A stretch of 22,335 nucleotides of DNA from DSUN01 sp035527715 (lineage in GTDB: Bacteria; Planctomycetota; PUPC01; DSUN01): positions 1 to 22,335 of the forward strand of contig DATKZY010000222.1 of NCBI GenBank assembly GCA_035527715.1, given 5' to 3'. The notes beneath the pieces are model-generated. The model had not been told where the DNA came from, made no database searches, and worked only from the letters and a program-made list of their open reading frames with translations. Of this stretch, positions 16,411 to 22,335 are shown one piece after another (within the stretch, counting starts at the first letter, position 1; every line of letters begins with the position of its first letter). A program made the position numbers and the translations under genes.

Positions 16411-17427
16411 ATGGGAAACAAGCCTGCCGCTGCATCGAGAATCCTTGGCACCGGACATCATCTTCCGCCGAAGGTGGTCACCAACCTCGACGTGACGAAG
16501 ATGATGGAGACCACCGAGGAGTTCATCGTCACACGCACGGGCGTGCTGCGGCGGCGCCACGCCGAGGCCGACGTATCCGCCACCGACCTCGCCGTGCCCG
16601 CCTGCCAGGCCGCCGTGGCCGACGCGGGGCTGGCGATAAGCGACATTGACCTCCTGATCTTCAACACCATCACGCCCGACCACGCGGACCCCGGCAGCGC
16701 GTTCTTCCTCCAGGCCAAGCTCGGGCTGCCCGGCATCGCCGTCCTCGAAATCCGCCAGCAGTGCGCGGGGCTCCTCTACGGCCTGGCCATCGCCGACAGC
16801 TTCATCAAGACGGGCGCCTTCCGCCACGTCCTCATCGCCTGCTCCGAGGTGCTCTCGAAGCGGATTGACGGCTCCTACGACGGCCGCAACATCGCCATCC
16901 TGCTCGGCGACGGCGCGGGGGCGGCGGTCGTCGGGCCGTCCGACGACCCGCACCGCGGCATCCTCTCCACTCTCCTCCACGCCGACGGCACGGGTGCCAA
17001 GGCCCTCTACACCGCCGCGCCCGGCAGCGCCCTCGGCTGCATGCAGTGCATCACGAAGGACGACGTGGACGCGGGCCGCGTGCACTTCCGCATGGACGGC
17101 CGGGCGGTGTTCGAGAACGGCGTGGCCCGAATGTCCGAGGCCGTCATCGAGTCGCTGGAGACCAACGCCCTGACGTTCGATGACCTGGCCCTCCTCATCC
17201 CGCACCAGGCGAACCTGCGGATGCTCGAGGAAATCGTCCGCAAGGTCGGCGCGCCCCAGGAGAAGGTCTTCATCAACGTCCAGGAATACGGGAACATGGC
17301 CTCCGCCTGCCTCCCCATCGCGCTCGACGAGGCGCGCAAACAGGGGCGTGCGCCCGAGGGCGGCCTCGTCCTCCTCGTCGCCTTCGGCTCTGGCTTCGTC
17401 TGGGCCTCCGCCCTCCTGCGCATGTGA
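16411..17427 (+). CDS. 3-oxoacyl-ACP synthase III family protein (KAS III/FabH-like)
   Basis: A 338-residue thiolase-fold enzyme of the FabH family, which condenses an acyl-CoA primer with malonyl-ACP or a related thioester. The catalytic triad is complete: C118 in EIRQQCAGLLYGL, H265 in LIPHQANLRM and N295 in EYGNMASA. The family motifs LGDGAGAAVV (165-174) and the C-terminal GSGFVWASALLRM are also present. I chose ATG 16411 because an upstream in-frame extension from 16348 is encoded only by the low-complexity tract, while residues 9-16 (SRILGTGH) already match the usual FabH beginning. It closes a cluster of CoA-thioester enzymes and may prime a specialised acyl product rather than bulk fatty acid synthesis. 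No other fatty-acid synthesis genes flank it, so this role is an inference. Confidence 0.92.
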   Translation: MGNKPAAASRILGTGHHLPPKVVTNLDVTKMMETTEEFIVTRTGVLRRRHAEADVSATDLAVPACQAAVADAGLAISDIDLLIFNTITPDHADPGSAFFLQAKLGLPGIAVLEIRQQCAGLLYGLAIADSFIKTGAFRHVLIACSEVLSKRIDGSYDGRNIAILLGDGAGAAVVGPSDDPHRGILSTLLHADGTGAKALYTAAPGSALGCMQCITKDDVDAGRVHFRMDGRAVFENGVARMSEAVIESLETNALTFDDLALLIPHQANLRMLEEIVRKVGAPQEKVFINVQEYGNMASACLPIALDEARKQGRAPEGGLVLLVAFGSGFVWASALLRM

Positions 17428-17664
17428 CCAGCGTCCCCGTCGTGAGCAGCTTCGTTTGTAGTTCCGCCTTCAGGCGGTCTTCGCACCCTCTCCTTCCCAC
17501 GGCCCCCCGCAGGAGCGAGGATAAGACCGGATTCCTACGACCCGCCCCCAGCCCCACCTTTTGCCTATTGTGTATCATTTCGGCTCCCTCCGGGGATTGA
17601 TACACGATGGCAGAGTCGCGAGAAATGGCGATTCTCGCCATTCCCCCCATTCTGTATCATCTCC
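17428..17664. repeat. Gene-free 237-base gap built from palindromes
   Basis: Three elements are visible. CCGCCT/TC/AGGCGG (17464-17477) lies 36 bases after the KAS III stop. GTGTATCA (17570-17577) pairs with TGATACAC (17598-17605). AATGGCGA/TTC/TCGCCATT (17624-17642) is a perfect 8-bp hairpin. TGTATCAT occurs again at 17653-17660, just before recognisable protein similarity begins. The first hairpin could end transcription of the acyl-CoA cluster, though without a T-run. No gene was found. Confidence 0.65.
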
Positions 17665-17679
17665 ACCTCCTCTAGCAAC

Positions 17680-18459
17680 GTGGTAGACATCTTCGACGCG
17701 ACTGGCGCGCGCATCGGCACGACCACCCTCTCGCAGGCGCGCTGCTACCTCGCCGCGACGACGGTGGGGGACCTCGCGCTCTTTGGGGGCGGCTACAGCG
17801 GCAGCTACAGCAACGTGGTGGACATCTTCGAGTTGACGGACTCGTGCACCTGGACGCGCCCCGCGGCCAGCGGCCCCGGTTCCTGGGCCGACGCAGCAAA
17901 CTGGGACAGCATCCTGCCGCCCCTTGCATCCGACAAAGTGTACATCAACAACGGCGGGACGGCGCAGATCGCGGCCCCCGGCGCCGTTGGCGACATCCTC
18001 ACCCTCGGCGAGAACCCCGGCGACTCGGGCACCGTGCAGCTCCAGGCCGGCGGCAACCTGAGCGTCGCTACCCTCAACGTCGGCCTGGGCGGCACGGGGG
18101 TGTTCGACTGGACCGGCGGCACACTCGCCGCCCCCGCGATCAACGTCGGCGCGGGCGGCACGATGAACGTGGGGCTGCACTGGAGCTACGACGGCACGCT
18201 CCGGGTGGAACTGTACGGTGGCTTGCTGCCCTCGGCGGGGAACACGTTCGACATCCTGGACGTTGACCCGTTGCTCCTGACGGGCACCTTCGACTCAGTC
18301 CTCCTGCCACAGGGCTACGCCTGGGACACGTCGCGTCTCTACACCACGGGCGAGATCGGCATCGCGTTCCCTGCCGCCATCCCCGAGCCGGCCACGCTCA
18401 CCCTCCTCGCCCTCGGCGGCCTGGGGCTGCTGCGTCGGCGGCGATGGCCTACGAGGTGA
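17680..18459 (+). pseudogene. 5'-truncated Kelch-like/PEP-CTERM surface protein
   Basis: An open frame of 259 codons that lacks a proper beginning. It opens in the middle of a Kelch-like repeat: NVVDIFDATGARIG, followed by a second copy SNVVDIFELTD after ALFGGGYSGSY. Repeat similarity already starts near 17665, immediately after the palindromic region. The frame is open back to a TGA at 17443, but offers no ATG/GTG/TTG before GTG 17680 and no ribosome site or signal peptide. The middle (about 68-180) is a Gly/Ala-rich beta-helix-like repeat (GSWADAANWD, TVQLQAGGNLSVATLNVG). The C-terminus is a textbook PEP-CTERM signal: IPEPATLTLLALGGLGLL followed by four Arg and WPTR. A full protein would be exported and handled by an exosortase, none of which is in the window. 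It is probably a gene remnant, though expression from GTG 17680 cannot be excluded. Confidence 0.65.
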
Positions 18460-18486
18460 AGTCCCAGCCCTTCCGGTAGTCCTCTG

Positions 18487-18590
18487 GTTGCGAAGCTCCC
18501 GCTTCGAACCCCTTGCGGCAGGAGCCGCACGCTCCCCCCTGCGAAGCCGGCCCGCCCGCCGCGGCCCGGCGCAGGCGGGAGCTTCGCAAC
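18487..18590. repeat. 104-base element bounded by a 16-bp perfect inverted repeat
   Basis: GTTGCGAAGCTCCCGC (18487-18502) is the exact reverse complement of 18575-18590. Inside are the hairpin GCGGC/AGGA/GCCGC (18515-18528) and a further TGCGAAGC at about 18538-18545. No protein is supported. It lies 27 bases after the PEP-CTERM stop. Confidence 0.85.
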
Positions 18591-18603
18591 GAGGGAAGGG
18601 ATT

Positions 18604-18656
18604 CGAGGACGAGGACGATTGCAGACTGTCCACCGTCCACTGTCTACTGTCCACTC
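18604..18656. repeat. GAGGAC tract followed by TGTCCAC-type tandem repeats
   Basis: 18604-18619 repeats the GAGGAC tract found before the KAS III gene. 18625-18656 consists of degenerate copies of a 7-base unit (TGTCCAC, CGTCCAC, TGTCTAC, TGTCCAC). It lies just upstream of the promoter of the next gene. Confidence 0.6.
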
Positions 18657-18693
18657 TCTTCTCTGGTGGGGGAGCCGATCCGGGGAATCGCCC

Positions 18694-18721
18694 TTGCGCC
18701 GCCCGCACCGCGCGGTATAAT
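18694..18721 (+). promoter_or_regulatory. Predicted promoter with perfect TATAAT box
   Basis: TTGCGC (18694-18699), a 16-base spacer, then a perfect TATAAT (18716-18721). Transcription would start near 18728, leaving a leader of about 20 bases before ATG 18749. Confidence 0.6.
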
Positions 18722-18748
18722 CGGGCGGAGGGTCCAGGAGGCGGCGAG

Positions 18749-19981
18749 ATGAGAGCCATGCAGCGGGCCATCGGGTTCGGGGTCGCGCTGGGGCTGGCCT
18801 GCGGCGCCCTGGCTGGGGCGCCCGCCGACGCGCCCAGGAAGCTGAAGTCCGACCCCAAGCAGGAATACCACCTCTACCTGCCGAAGAAGCACGACCCGAA
18901 GCAGGAGTACTACCTCTTCGTCGCGGTGCACGCGGCGAACGGCAGCGGCGCCGGCGCGCTCGGGCTGAACAAGCTCGCCGACGAGGGGCACTGCATCGTC
19001 CTCGCCCCCACCTTCAAGGGCGACTTCCAGAACCCCGCCAAGGGCTCCGGCGACAAGCTCAAGGCGATCCTCCGCGAGGTGGCGGGCGAGTGCAAGGTTC
19101 AGCCCAAGGTCTTCCTCGTCGGCTTCGCCGAGGGCGCGGCCTTCGCCTATCGGTTCGCGGCGGACAATCCGTCGCTCGTCCTCGGCTGCGCCGCCCACTC
19201 GGCCGACAAGTGGGACGCCCCCGACCCCAAGGCGCGGCAGGTGCCCTTCCTCGTCACGTGCGGCCAGGACGACAAGAAGCCGAACCGCATCGGCGAGGCC
19301 CGCAAGTTCGCCCAGGCGCTGAAGGGCAAGAAGTTCGAAGTCCAGACAAACTGGCCCAAGGGCGTCGGCCACGCCTTCTCGCCGCAGGCCCGCGACAAGA
19401 CGAAGGAGTTCTTCCTCACGCTCACGACGGGGATGAACGCCTGGGAGCGGCAGAAGGCCACGGCGACGCTCGCGAAGGCCACGGCCGCGCTCAAGGAGAA
19501 CAAGTACGCCGAAGCCGCCCTGGCGGCCAGGGAGCTCCTCGAGCTGAAGCCGAACGCCGAGTACATCGGGAAGGCCAACGCCCTGCTCCAACAGGTCTAC
19601 GACGCCGGCAAGGCGAAGCTCGCCCAGGTCGAGGAGCAGGCGAAGAGCGACCCCGCGGCTGCCGCCGAGGCCCTCCAGGCGCTCCACGAGCAGTTCCTGG
19701 GCACGCCGGTCGCCGAGGCCGCCGCGGCGCGCCTCAAGTCCCTCGAGGAAGCCGTCAAGGCCGCCGCCGAGCGTGACGCGGGCGAGGCCGAAGCCCCCGC
19801 CGAGGCGAGTCCCGCGGCGAAGATGAAAGCCCAATGCCGCCGGTGGCTCATGCTGGCCAACAACTACATCGCCAATGGCAGGACCGGCGAAGCCCGCCTT
19901 GCGCTCCACAAGATCATCGAGGCCTACCCCGACTCGGTCTTCGCCGAGCAGGCCAAGGCGAAGCTCGACGCGCTGCGCTGA
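18749..19981 (+). CDS. Secreted alpha/beta-hydrolase-fold protein without nucleophile serine, C-terminal TPR-like helices
   Basis: A 410-residue protein with AGGAGG 7 bases before ATG 18749 and a signal peptide ending near LAGA (residue 24). Residues about 34-230 resemble the PHB-depolymerase/LpqC type of alpha/beta hydrolase: YHLYLPKKHDPKQEYYLFVAVHA (strands 1-3), VFLVGFAEGAAFAYRFA (121-137), PFLVTCGQDD (166-175) and GVGHAFSP (205-212). The nucleophile elbow GxSxG reads GFAEG, so the serine is Ala127, while the acid (D174 or D175) and H208 remain. Catalysis by the usual mechanism is therefore unlikely. Residues about 231-410 are helical, with TPR-like stretches (AALKENKYAEAALAARELLELKP and NNYIANGRTGEARLALHKII) around an Ala/Glu-rich, probably coiled segment. 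It may be a binding or scaffold protein of the envelope. It has its own promoter and runs convergent to the mla genes. Confidence 0.85.
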   Translation: MRAMQRAIGFGVALGLACGALAGAPADAPRKLKSDPKQEYHLYLPKKHDPKQEYYLFVAVHAANGSGAGALGLNKLADEGHCIVLAPTFKGDFQNPAKGSGDKLKAILREVAGECKVQPKVFLVGFAEGAAFAYRFAADNPSLVLGCAAHSADKWDAPDPKARQVPFLVTCGQDDKKPNRIGEARKFAQALKGKKFEVQTNWPKGVGHAFSPQARDKTKEFFLTLTTGMNAWERQKATATLAKATAALKENKYAEAALAARELLELKPNAEYIGKANALLQQVYDAGKAKLAQVEEQAKSDPAAAAEALQALHEQFLGTPVAEAAAARLKSLEEAVKAAAERDAGEAEAPAEASPAAKMKAQCRRWLMLANNYIANGRTGEARLALHKIIEAYPDSVFAEQAKAKLDALR

Positions 19982-20197
19982 ACCCGCCCCTGCTATTGAC
20001 CTCTGCGAAAGCAATGTGCGCCGCGCAGCCCCCGAATGGGGGTCGCCCCGGGCTACGGCTGGCTCGCCCACTTCGTGGGCTACCAGGCAGCCGTCGTCGG
20101 AGCGGGCCCGCCTGAAAGGTGCTTCGACAGGCTCAGCATGACAAGGGGGTGGCGCGTTGCGCCTGACGCATGGGACCGGCGGAGGGGAACTGGCGGG
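19982..20197. repeat. 216-base gap between convergent genes, filled with palindromes
   Basis: CCCCC/GAAT/GGGGG (20029-20042) and GCCCAC/TTC/GTGGGC (20066-20080) are perfect hairpins. A TTCGACAGGCTCAGCATGAC segment (20123-20142) follows. The hairpins stand between two converging transcripts and may end both, although T-runs are lacking. No gene is supported. Confidence 0.6.
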
Positions 20198-20947
20198 CTA
20201 GTCCCAGCTTGCCACGGCGTGGCGGCGGTGCTGGTTGTAGGCGTCGCGCATGGCCACATAGGGGTCGAGCACGCTCTTCTTGAAGTCCTCGTACTCGCCC
20301 AGGCTGAGCGACGTGGAGTTGACGCGCGACACGAGCCCCACCCCCGGCATAAAGGTGAGCGGGTCGAGCAGCACGTCCACGACGAAGCCGACCGTGTCGC
20401 GGGTGCAGGAGGGGCCGAGGATCGGGAAGTTGGAGTACGAGCCCATGCCGATGCCCCACACGCCCAGGGTCTGGCCGAAGTCCTCCTTGCGAATCGTGAG
20501 CTTGAGCCAGTGCTTCCCCGGGTCGCCGAAGCCGAGCACGCCCACGGTGGTGTTGACGCCGAAGCGCGCCAGCTCGGTGCCCGAGCCCTTGAGGTCGCCC
20601 TGGAGCAGGCAGTTGAGGCTTCGCGCCGGGGCGCCCAGGTTGCTGAAGACGTTGCGCACGCCCACCCGGGCCGGCCGCGGGACCACGGACTTGTAGGCCC
20701 CGGCCACGGGGCGCAGGAACCAGAAGTAGAGCTTGTCGTTGAACGCGAAAAACGCGCGGTTCATCCCCTCGAGGGGGTCGGGCAGCGGCGGGACGGCCGG
20801 CTCCGTGGCCTCCTTCTTCTCGAAGGGATCCACGTCGGCTGCCTCCGCGCGCTCGACCGTGCCGGGCGCCCCGGCCCGCGCCTGCCCCGGGCTGCCCAGG
20901 GCCACCAGGACCGCCGCCACGAGGCCCGCCACACGAGCTGCTTTCAC
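20198..20947 (-). CDS. mlaA: MlaA/VacJ family outer-membrane lipid asymmetry protein
   Basis: A 249-residue protein of the MlaA (VacJ) family, which removes misplaced phospholipid from the outer leaflet of the outer membrane and passes it to MlaC. Family motifs run in order: DPLEGMNRAFFAFND (57-71), PARVGVRNVFSNL (92-104), RFGVNTTVGVLGFGDPG (128-144), EDFGQTLGVWGIG (155-167), PILGPSCTRDTVGFVVD (175-191) and LDPYVAMRDAY (227-237). The start is GTG 20947, with GGGAG about 8 bases upstream. The signal peptide (1-25, ending ARA) has no lipobox cysteine, unlike the lipoprotein of E. coli, so this MlaA is probably not lipidated. It is the third gene of the mlaD-mlaC-mlaA operon, 21 bases after mlaC. 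Confidence 0.93.
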   Translation of the reverse strand: MKAARVAGLVAAVLVALGSPGQARAGAPGTVERAEAADVDPFEKKEATEPAVPPLPDPLEGMNRAFFAFNDKLYFWFLRPVAGAYKSVVPRPARVGVRNVFSNLGAPARSLNCLLQGDLKGSGTELARFGVNTTVGVLGFGDPGKHWLKLTIRKEDFGQTLGVWGIGMGSYSNFPILGPSCTRDTVGFVVDVLLDPLTFMPGVGLVSRVNSTSLSLGEYEDFKKSVLDPYVAMRDAYNQHRRHAVASWD

Positions 20948-20968
20948 GTTGGTTCTCCCGGTCAGGGC

Positions 20969-21607
20969 TCAGTCCTCCTTGGTCATCTCGGCGACCTTGG
21001 CCTTGAGCTTCTCGAGGAACTTCGGGTAGCTCATGCTGTTGAGCATGCTGGCAAACTGGGTGCGATAGTTGTTGACGAGCCTCACCCCCTCGATGGCCAC
21101 GTCGTAGACGAGCCAGCCGCCCCCGTCGTACTTCTTCGCGCTGTACTCGATCGGGATGTCCACGTTCTTTGTTGTGACGAGCACGACCTCCACGCGGGCG
21201 TAGTTCCCCTCGATCCGTTCGCCCTTGTAGTGGATCCGTTCGCCCGAGTAGCTCTCGATCTTCGACAGGTAGCTGTGGCGCAGGAGCAGGTGGAAGAGCC
21301 GGGTGAACTCCTCGCGCTCCTCGGGCGTGCGGGGCGCCCAGTGGCGGGCGAGGGTGCGCTGCGCCAGGTCGGCCCAGTGGAACCGCTCGTCAATGGCGGC
21401 GCAGACCTTCTCGTGGCGCTCGGCCTTTCGCTCGGGCGTCTTGAGCGCCGGGTCACTGAGGACGGCGAGCAGCTTGTCGGTGCTCTCGCGGATCTGCTCC
21501 ATCGGCCCGACCTCGCCCGCCGCCGCGCGCGACGGCCCTCCCGCCGCCGCGGCCACCAGGGCGGCCGCGGCCGCCCACCCGCACACGATTCTCACTCGCC
21601 GGTTCAC
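20969..21607 (-). CDS. mlaC: MlaC/Ttg2D family periplasmic phospholipid-binding protein
   Basis: A 212-residue protein of the MlaC (Tol_Tol_Ttg2/ABC toluene-tolerance auxiliary) family, the soluble shuttle that carries phospholipid between MlaA at the outer membrane and the MlaD complex at the inner membrane. It starts at GTG 21607 with AGGAGG 9 bases upstream, and this GTG overlaps the mlaD stop (GTGA). The signal peptide ends near SRAAAG (about residue 31). Typical family segments follow: LLAVLSDPALKTPERKAERH, IDERFHWADLAQRTLARHW, TPEEREEFTRLFHLLLRHSYLSKIESY, and the late WLVYDVAIEGVRLVNNYRTQFASML with the family's Y-D-V-x-I-E-G-V motif. A longer in-frame extension upstream overlaps mlaD and is not credible. 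Confidence 0.93.
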   Translation of the reverse strand: MNRRVRIVCGWAAAAALVAAAAGGPSRAAAGEVGPMEQIRESTDKLLAVLSDPALKTPERKAERHEKVCAAIDERFHWADLAQRTLARHWAPRTPEEREEFTRLFHLLLRHSYLSKIESYSGERIHYKGERIEGNYARVEVVLVTTKNVDIPIEYSAKKYDGGGWLVYDVAIEGVRLVNNYRTQFASMLNSMSYPKFLEKLKAKVAEMTKED

Positions 21608-22062
21608 TCGATTCCGCCTCCTGAGTTCTGGCTGAAGATGTACTTGGCCACCAGGCCGTAGAGGTCGAGGGCGGGCTGGGTCTCGCGGATCCGCTGCCCA
21701 GGCCCCAGGGTGACCTCGGAGCCGCCGGGGCTGATCTCGACGAGCGTCTCGCCCAGCAGCCCGCGCGTCTTCACCGTGGCGATCGCGTCCTCCTGAACCT
21801 TCACGTCGCCGCCGATGGCCATCTCCACGTTGGCCTGGTAGTCCAGGAGCGACACCCGCTTCACCCGCCCGACCGACACCCCTGCGATCACGACGTCGGC
21901 GCCCCGCTTGAGGCCCCCCACGTCGGCGAACCGCGCCGTGAGCTCGTACGCGCCTCCGCCCAGCGAATCGGCCTGGCCGATCCGCACCGTGAAGTAGGCG
22001 AACAGCGCCAGGGCGGCCACCATAAATGTCCCCACACACAGTTCGATGCTCAGCCTTTTCAT
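21604..22062 (-). CDS. mlaD: MlaD-type MCE domain protein
   Basis: A 152-residue inner-membrane protein with one N-terminal membrane helix (about 7-27) and a periplasmic MCE domain (about 37-114): YELTARFADVGGLKRGADVVIAGVSVGRVKRV, then EDAIATVKTRGLLGETLVEISPG. This is the size and layout of E. coli MlaD, which forms a hexameric ring receiving phospholipid from MlaC. An AAGGGGA ribosome site precedes ATG 22062. A promoter lies directly upstream, so mlaD is the first gene of its operon. The ATPase and permease genes (mlaF, mlaE), usually next to mlaD, are not in the window and not immediately upstream in the same transcript. They must be elsewhere if the system is complete. Confidence 0.93.
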   Translation of the reverse strand: MKRLSIELCVGTFMVAALALFAYFTVRIGQADSLGGGAYELTARFADVGGLKRGADVVIAGVSVGRVKRVSLLDYQANVEMAIGGDVKVQEDAIATVKTRGLLGETLVEISPGGSEVTLGPGQRIRETQPALDLYGLVAKYIFSQNSGGGIE

Positions 22063-22146
22063 GCCCTGTCCCCTTTGAGGTTGCTCGCCGCATCCGGTGC
22101 GCCCGGCCGCCGCGTCGTCCCGGCCGGCGGAAGTCTCTTACCACTA

Positions 22147-22175
22147 TTGGTACCGTACCGGAGGCATCGTGTCAA
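22147..22175 (-). promoter_or_regulatory. Predicted promoter of the mlaDCA operon
   Basis: On the minus strand TTGACA (22175-22170), a 17-base spacer, then TACCAA (22152-22147). A perfect -35 box with ideal spacing, in the same style as the promoter at 2029-2001. The leader to ATG 22062 would be about 78 bases. Confidence 0.5.
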
Positions 22176-22195
22176 GTCCAGTCGCGGGTCCCGGC

Positions 22196-22335
22196 GGGTG
22201 CGTGTAATCTCCTACGGTCAAGGGTGCAACGTGAACGCCCGTAGGGCGTGGCGGAGTACAGCCCACGGTGCAGCGAAGCGGAACCGTGGGTTTGCGTCCG
22301 AGAAGAAGACCCAGCCCCCGAAGGGGGCGGCGGAG
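22196..22335. repeat. Right copy of the three-hairpin inverted repeat
   Basis: The reverse complement of the element at 1-141. It has the same 28-base tail (22196-22223), a hairpin ACGCCC/GTA/GGGCGT (22235-22249) whose stem sequence differs from the left copy, the CCCACGG/CCGTGGG stem (22262-22268 with 22284-22290), and the terminal hairpin GCCCCC/GAA/GGGGGC (22314-22328). The final 26 bases match the first 26 of the window. Confidence 0.85.

Noticed and set aside
17428..17664. A tRNA or riboswitch in the gene-free gap
   Set aside because: No acceptor/T-arm pattern or known riboswitch core was recognised, only independent palindromes.
20036..21661. A 541-codon plus-strand frame opposite the mla genes
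   Set aside because: It is antisense to three confidently identified Mla proteins and shows no domain or start signal.
1..22335. The whole window as a transposon or linear element with terminal inverted repeats
   Set aside because: There is no transposase, integrase or replication gene. The repeats look multi-copy and the content is chromosomal, so an assembly break is simpler.

Overview
This high-GC window looks like chromosomal DNA of a Gram-negative bacterium, most likely of the Planctomycetota or a related PVC-type phylum. The reasons are a C-terminal PEP-CTERM sorting signal, many secreted beta-propeller proteins (Kelch, BNR, FlgD-Ig plus propeller), an FGE-sulfatase domain fusion, a DUF2961/GH172 protein, and an Mla outer-membrane lipid transport operon. 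The phylum is inferred from gene content only. No rRNA, tRNA, CRISPR array, transposase or phage gene was seen.

Layout. 1-141 and 22196-22335 are inverted copies of a hairpin-rich repeat, and the first and last 26 bases are identical when inverted. 290-1966 (-) is a secreted protein of unknown function, transcribed divergently from a tight four-gene operon (2123-11053, +). That operon encodes only signal-peptide proteins: a GH172-like protein, a double Kelch propeller, an FGE-like/BNR fusion and a FlgD-Ig/propeller protein. It looks like a glycan-processing or glycan-binding locus. The two units share an intergenic region with back-to-back TTGACA boxes inside a perfect 10-bp palindrome.

11162-17427 (+) is an acyl-CoA cluster: a FadB/FadJ-like fused hydratase/dehydrogenase, one BCR/HAD-family 2-hydroxyacyl-CoA dehydratase-like protein, its ATP-dependent [4Fe-4S] activator, a metallo-beta-lactamase-fold hydrolase and a ketoacyl synthase III. 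Together these could carry out thiolester condensation, hydration/oxidation and radical dehydration; the real substrate is unknown. A 5'-truncated PEP-CTERM protein fragment follows (17680-18459), then a secreted alpha/beta-hydrolase-fold protein whose nucleophile serine is replaced by alanine (18749-19981). Convergent to it is an mlaD-mlaC-mlaA operon (22062 to 20198, -).

Almost every intergenic gap of the right-hand 11 kb, and one coding region, carries short palindromic repeats of several kinds. These dispersed structured repeats, the one-subunit dehydratase cluster and the serine-less hydrolase are the points most worth a second look. No clearly new defence or mobile system was found.
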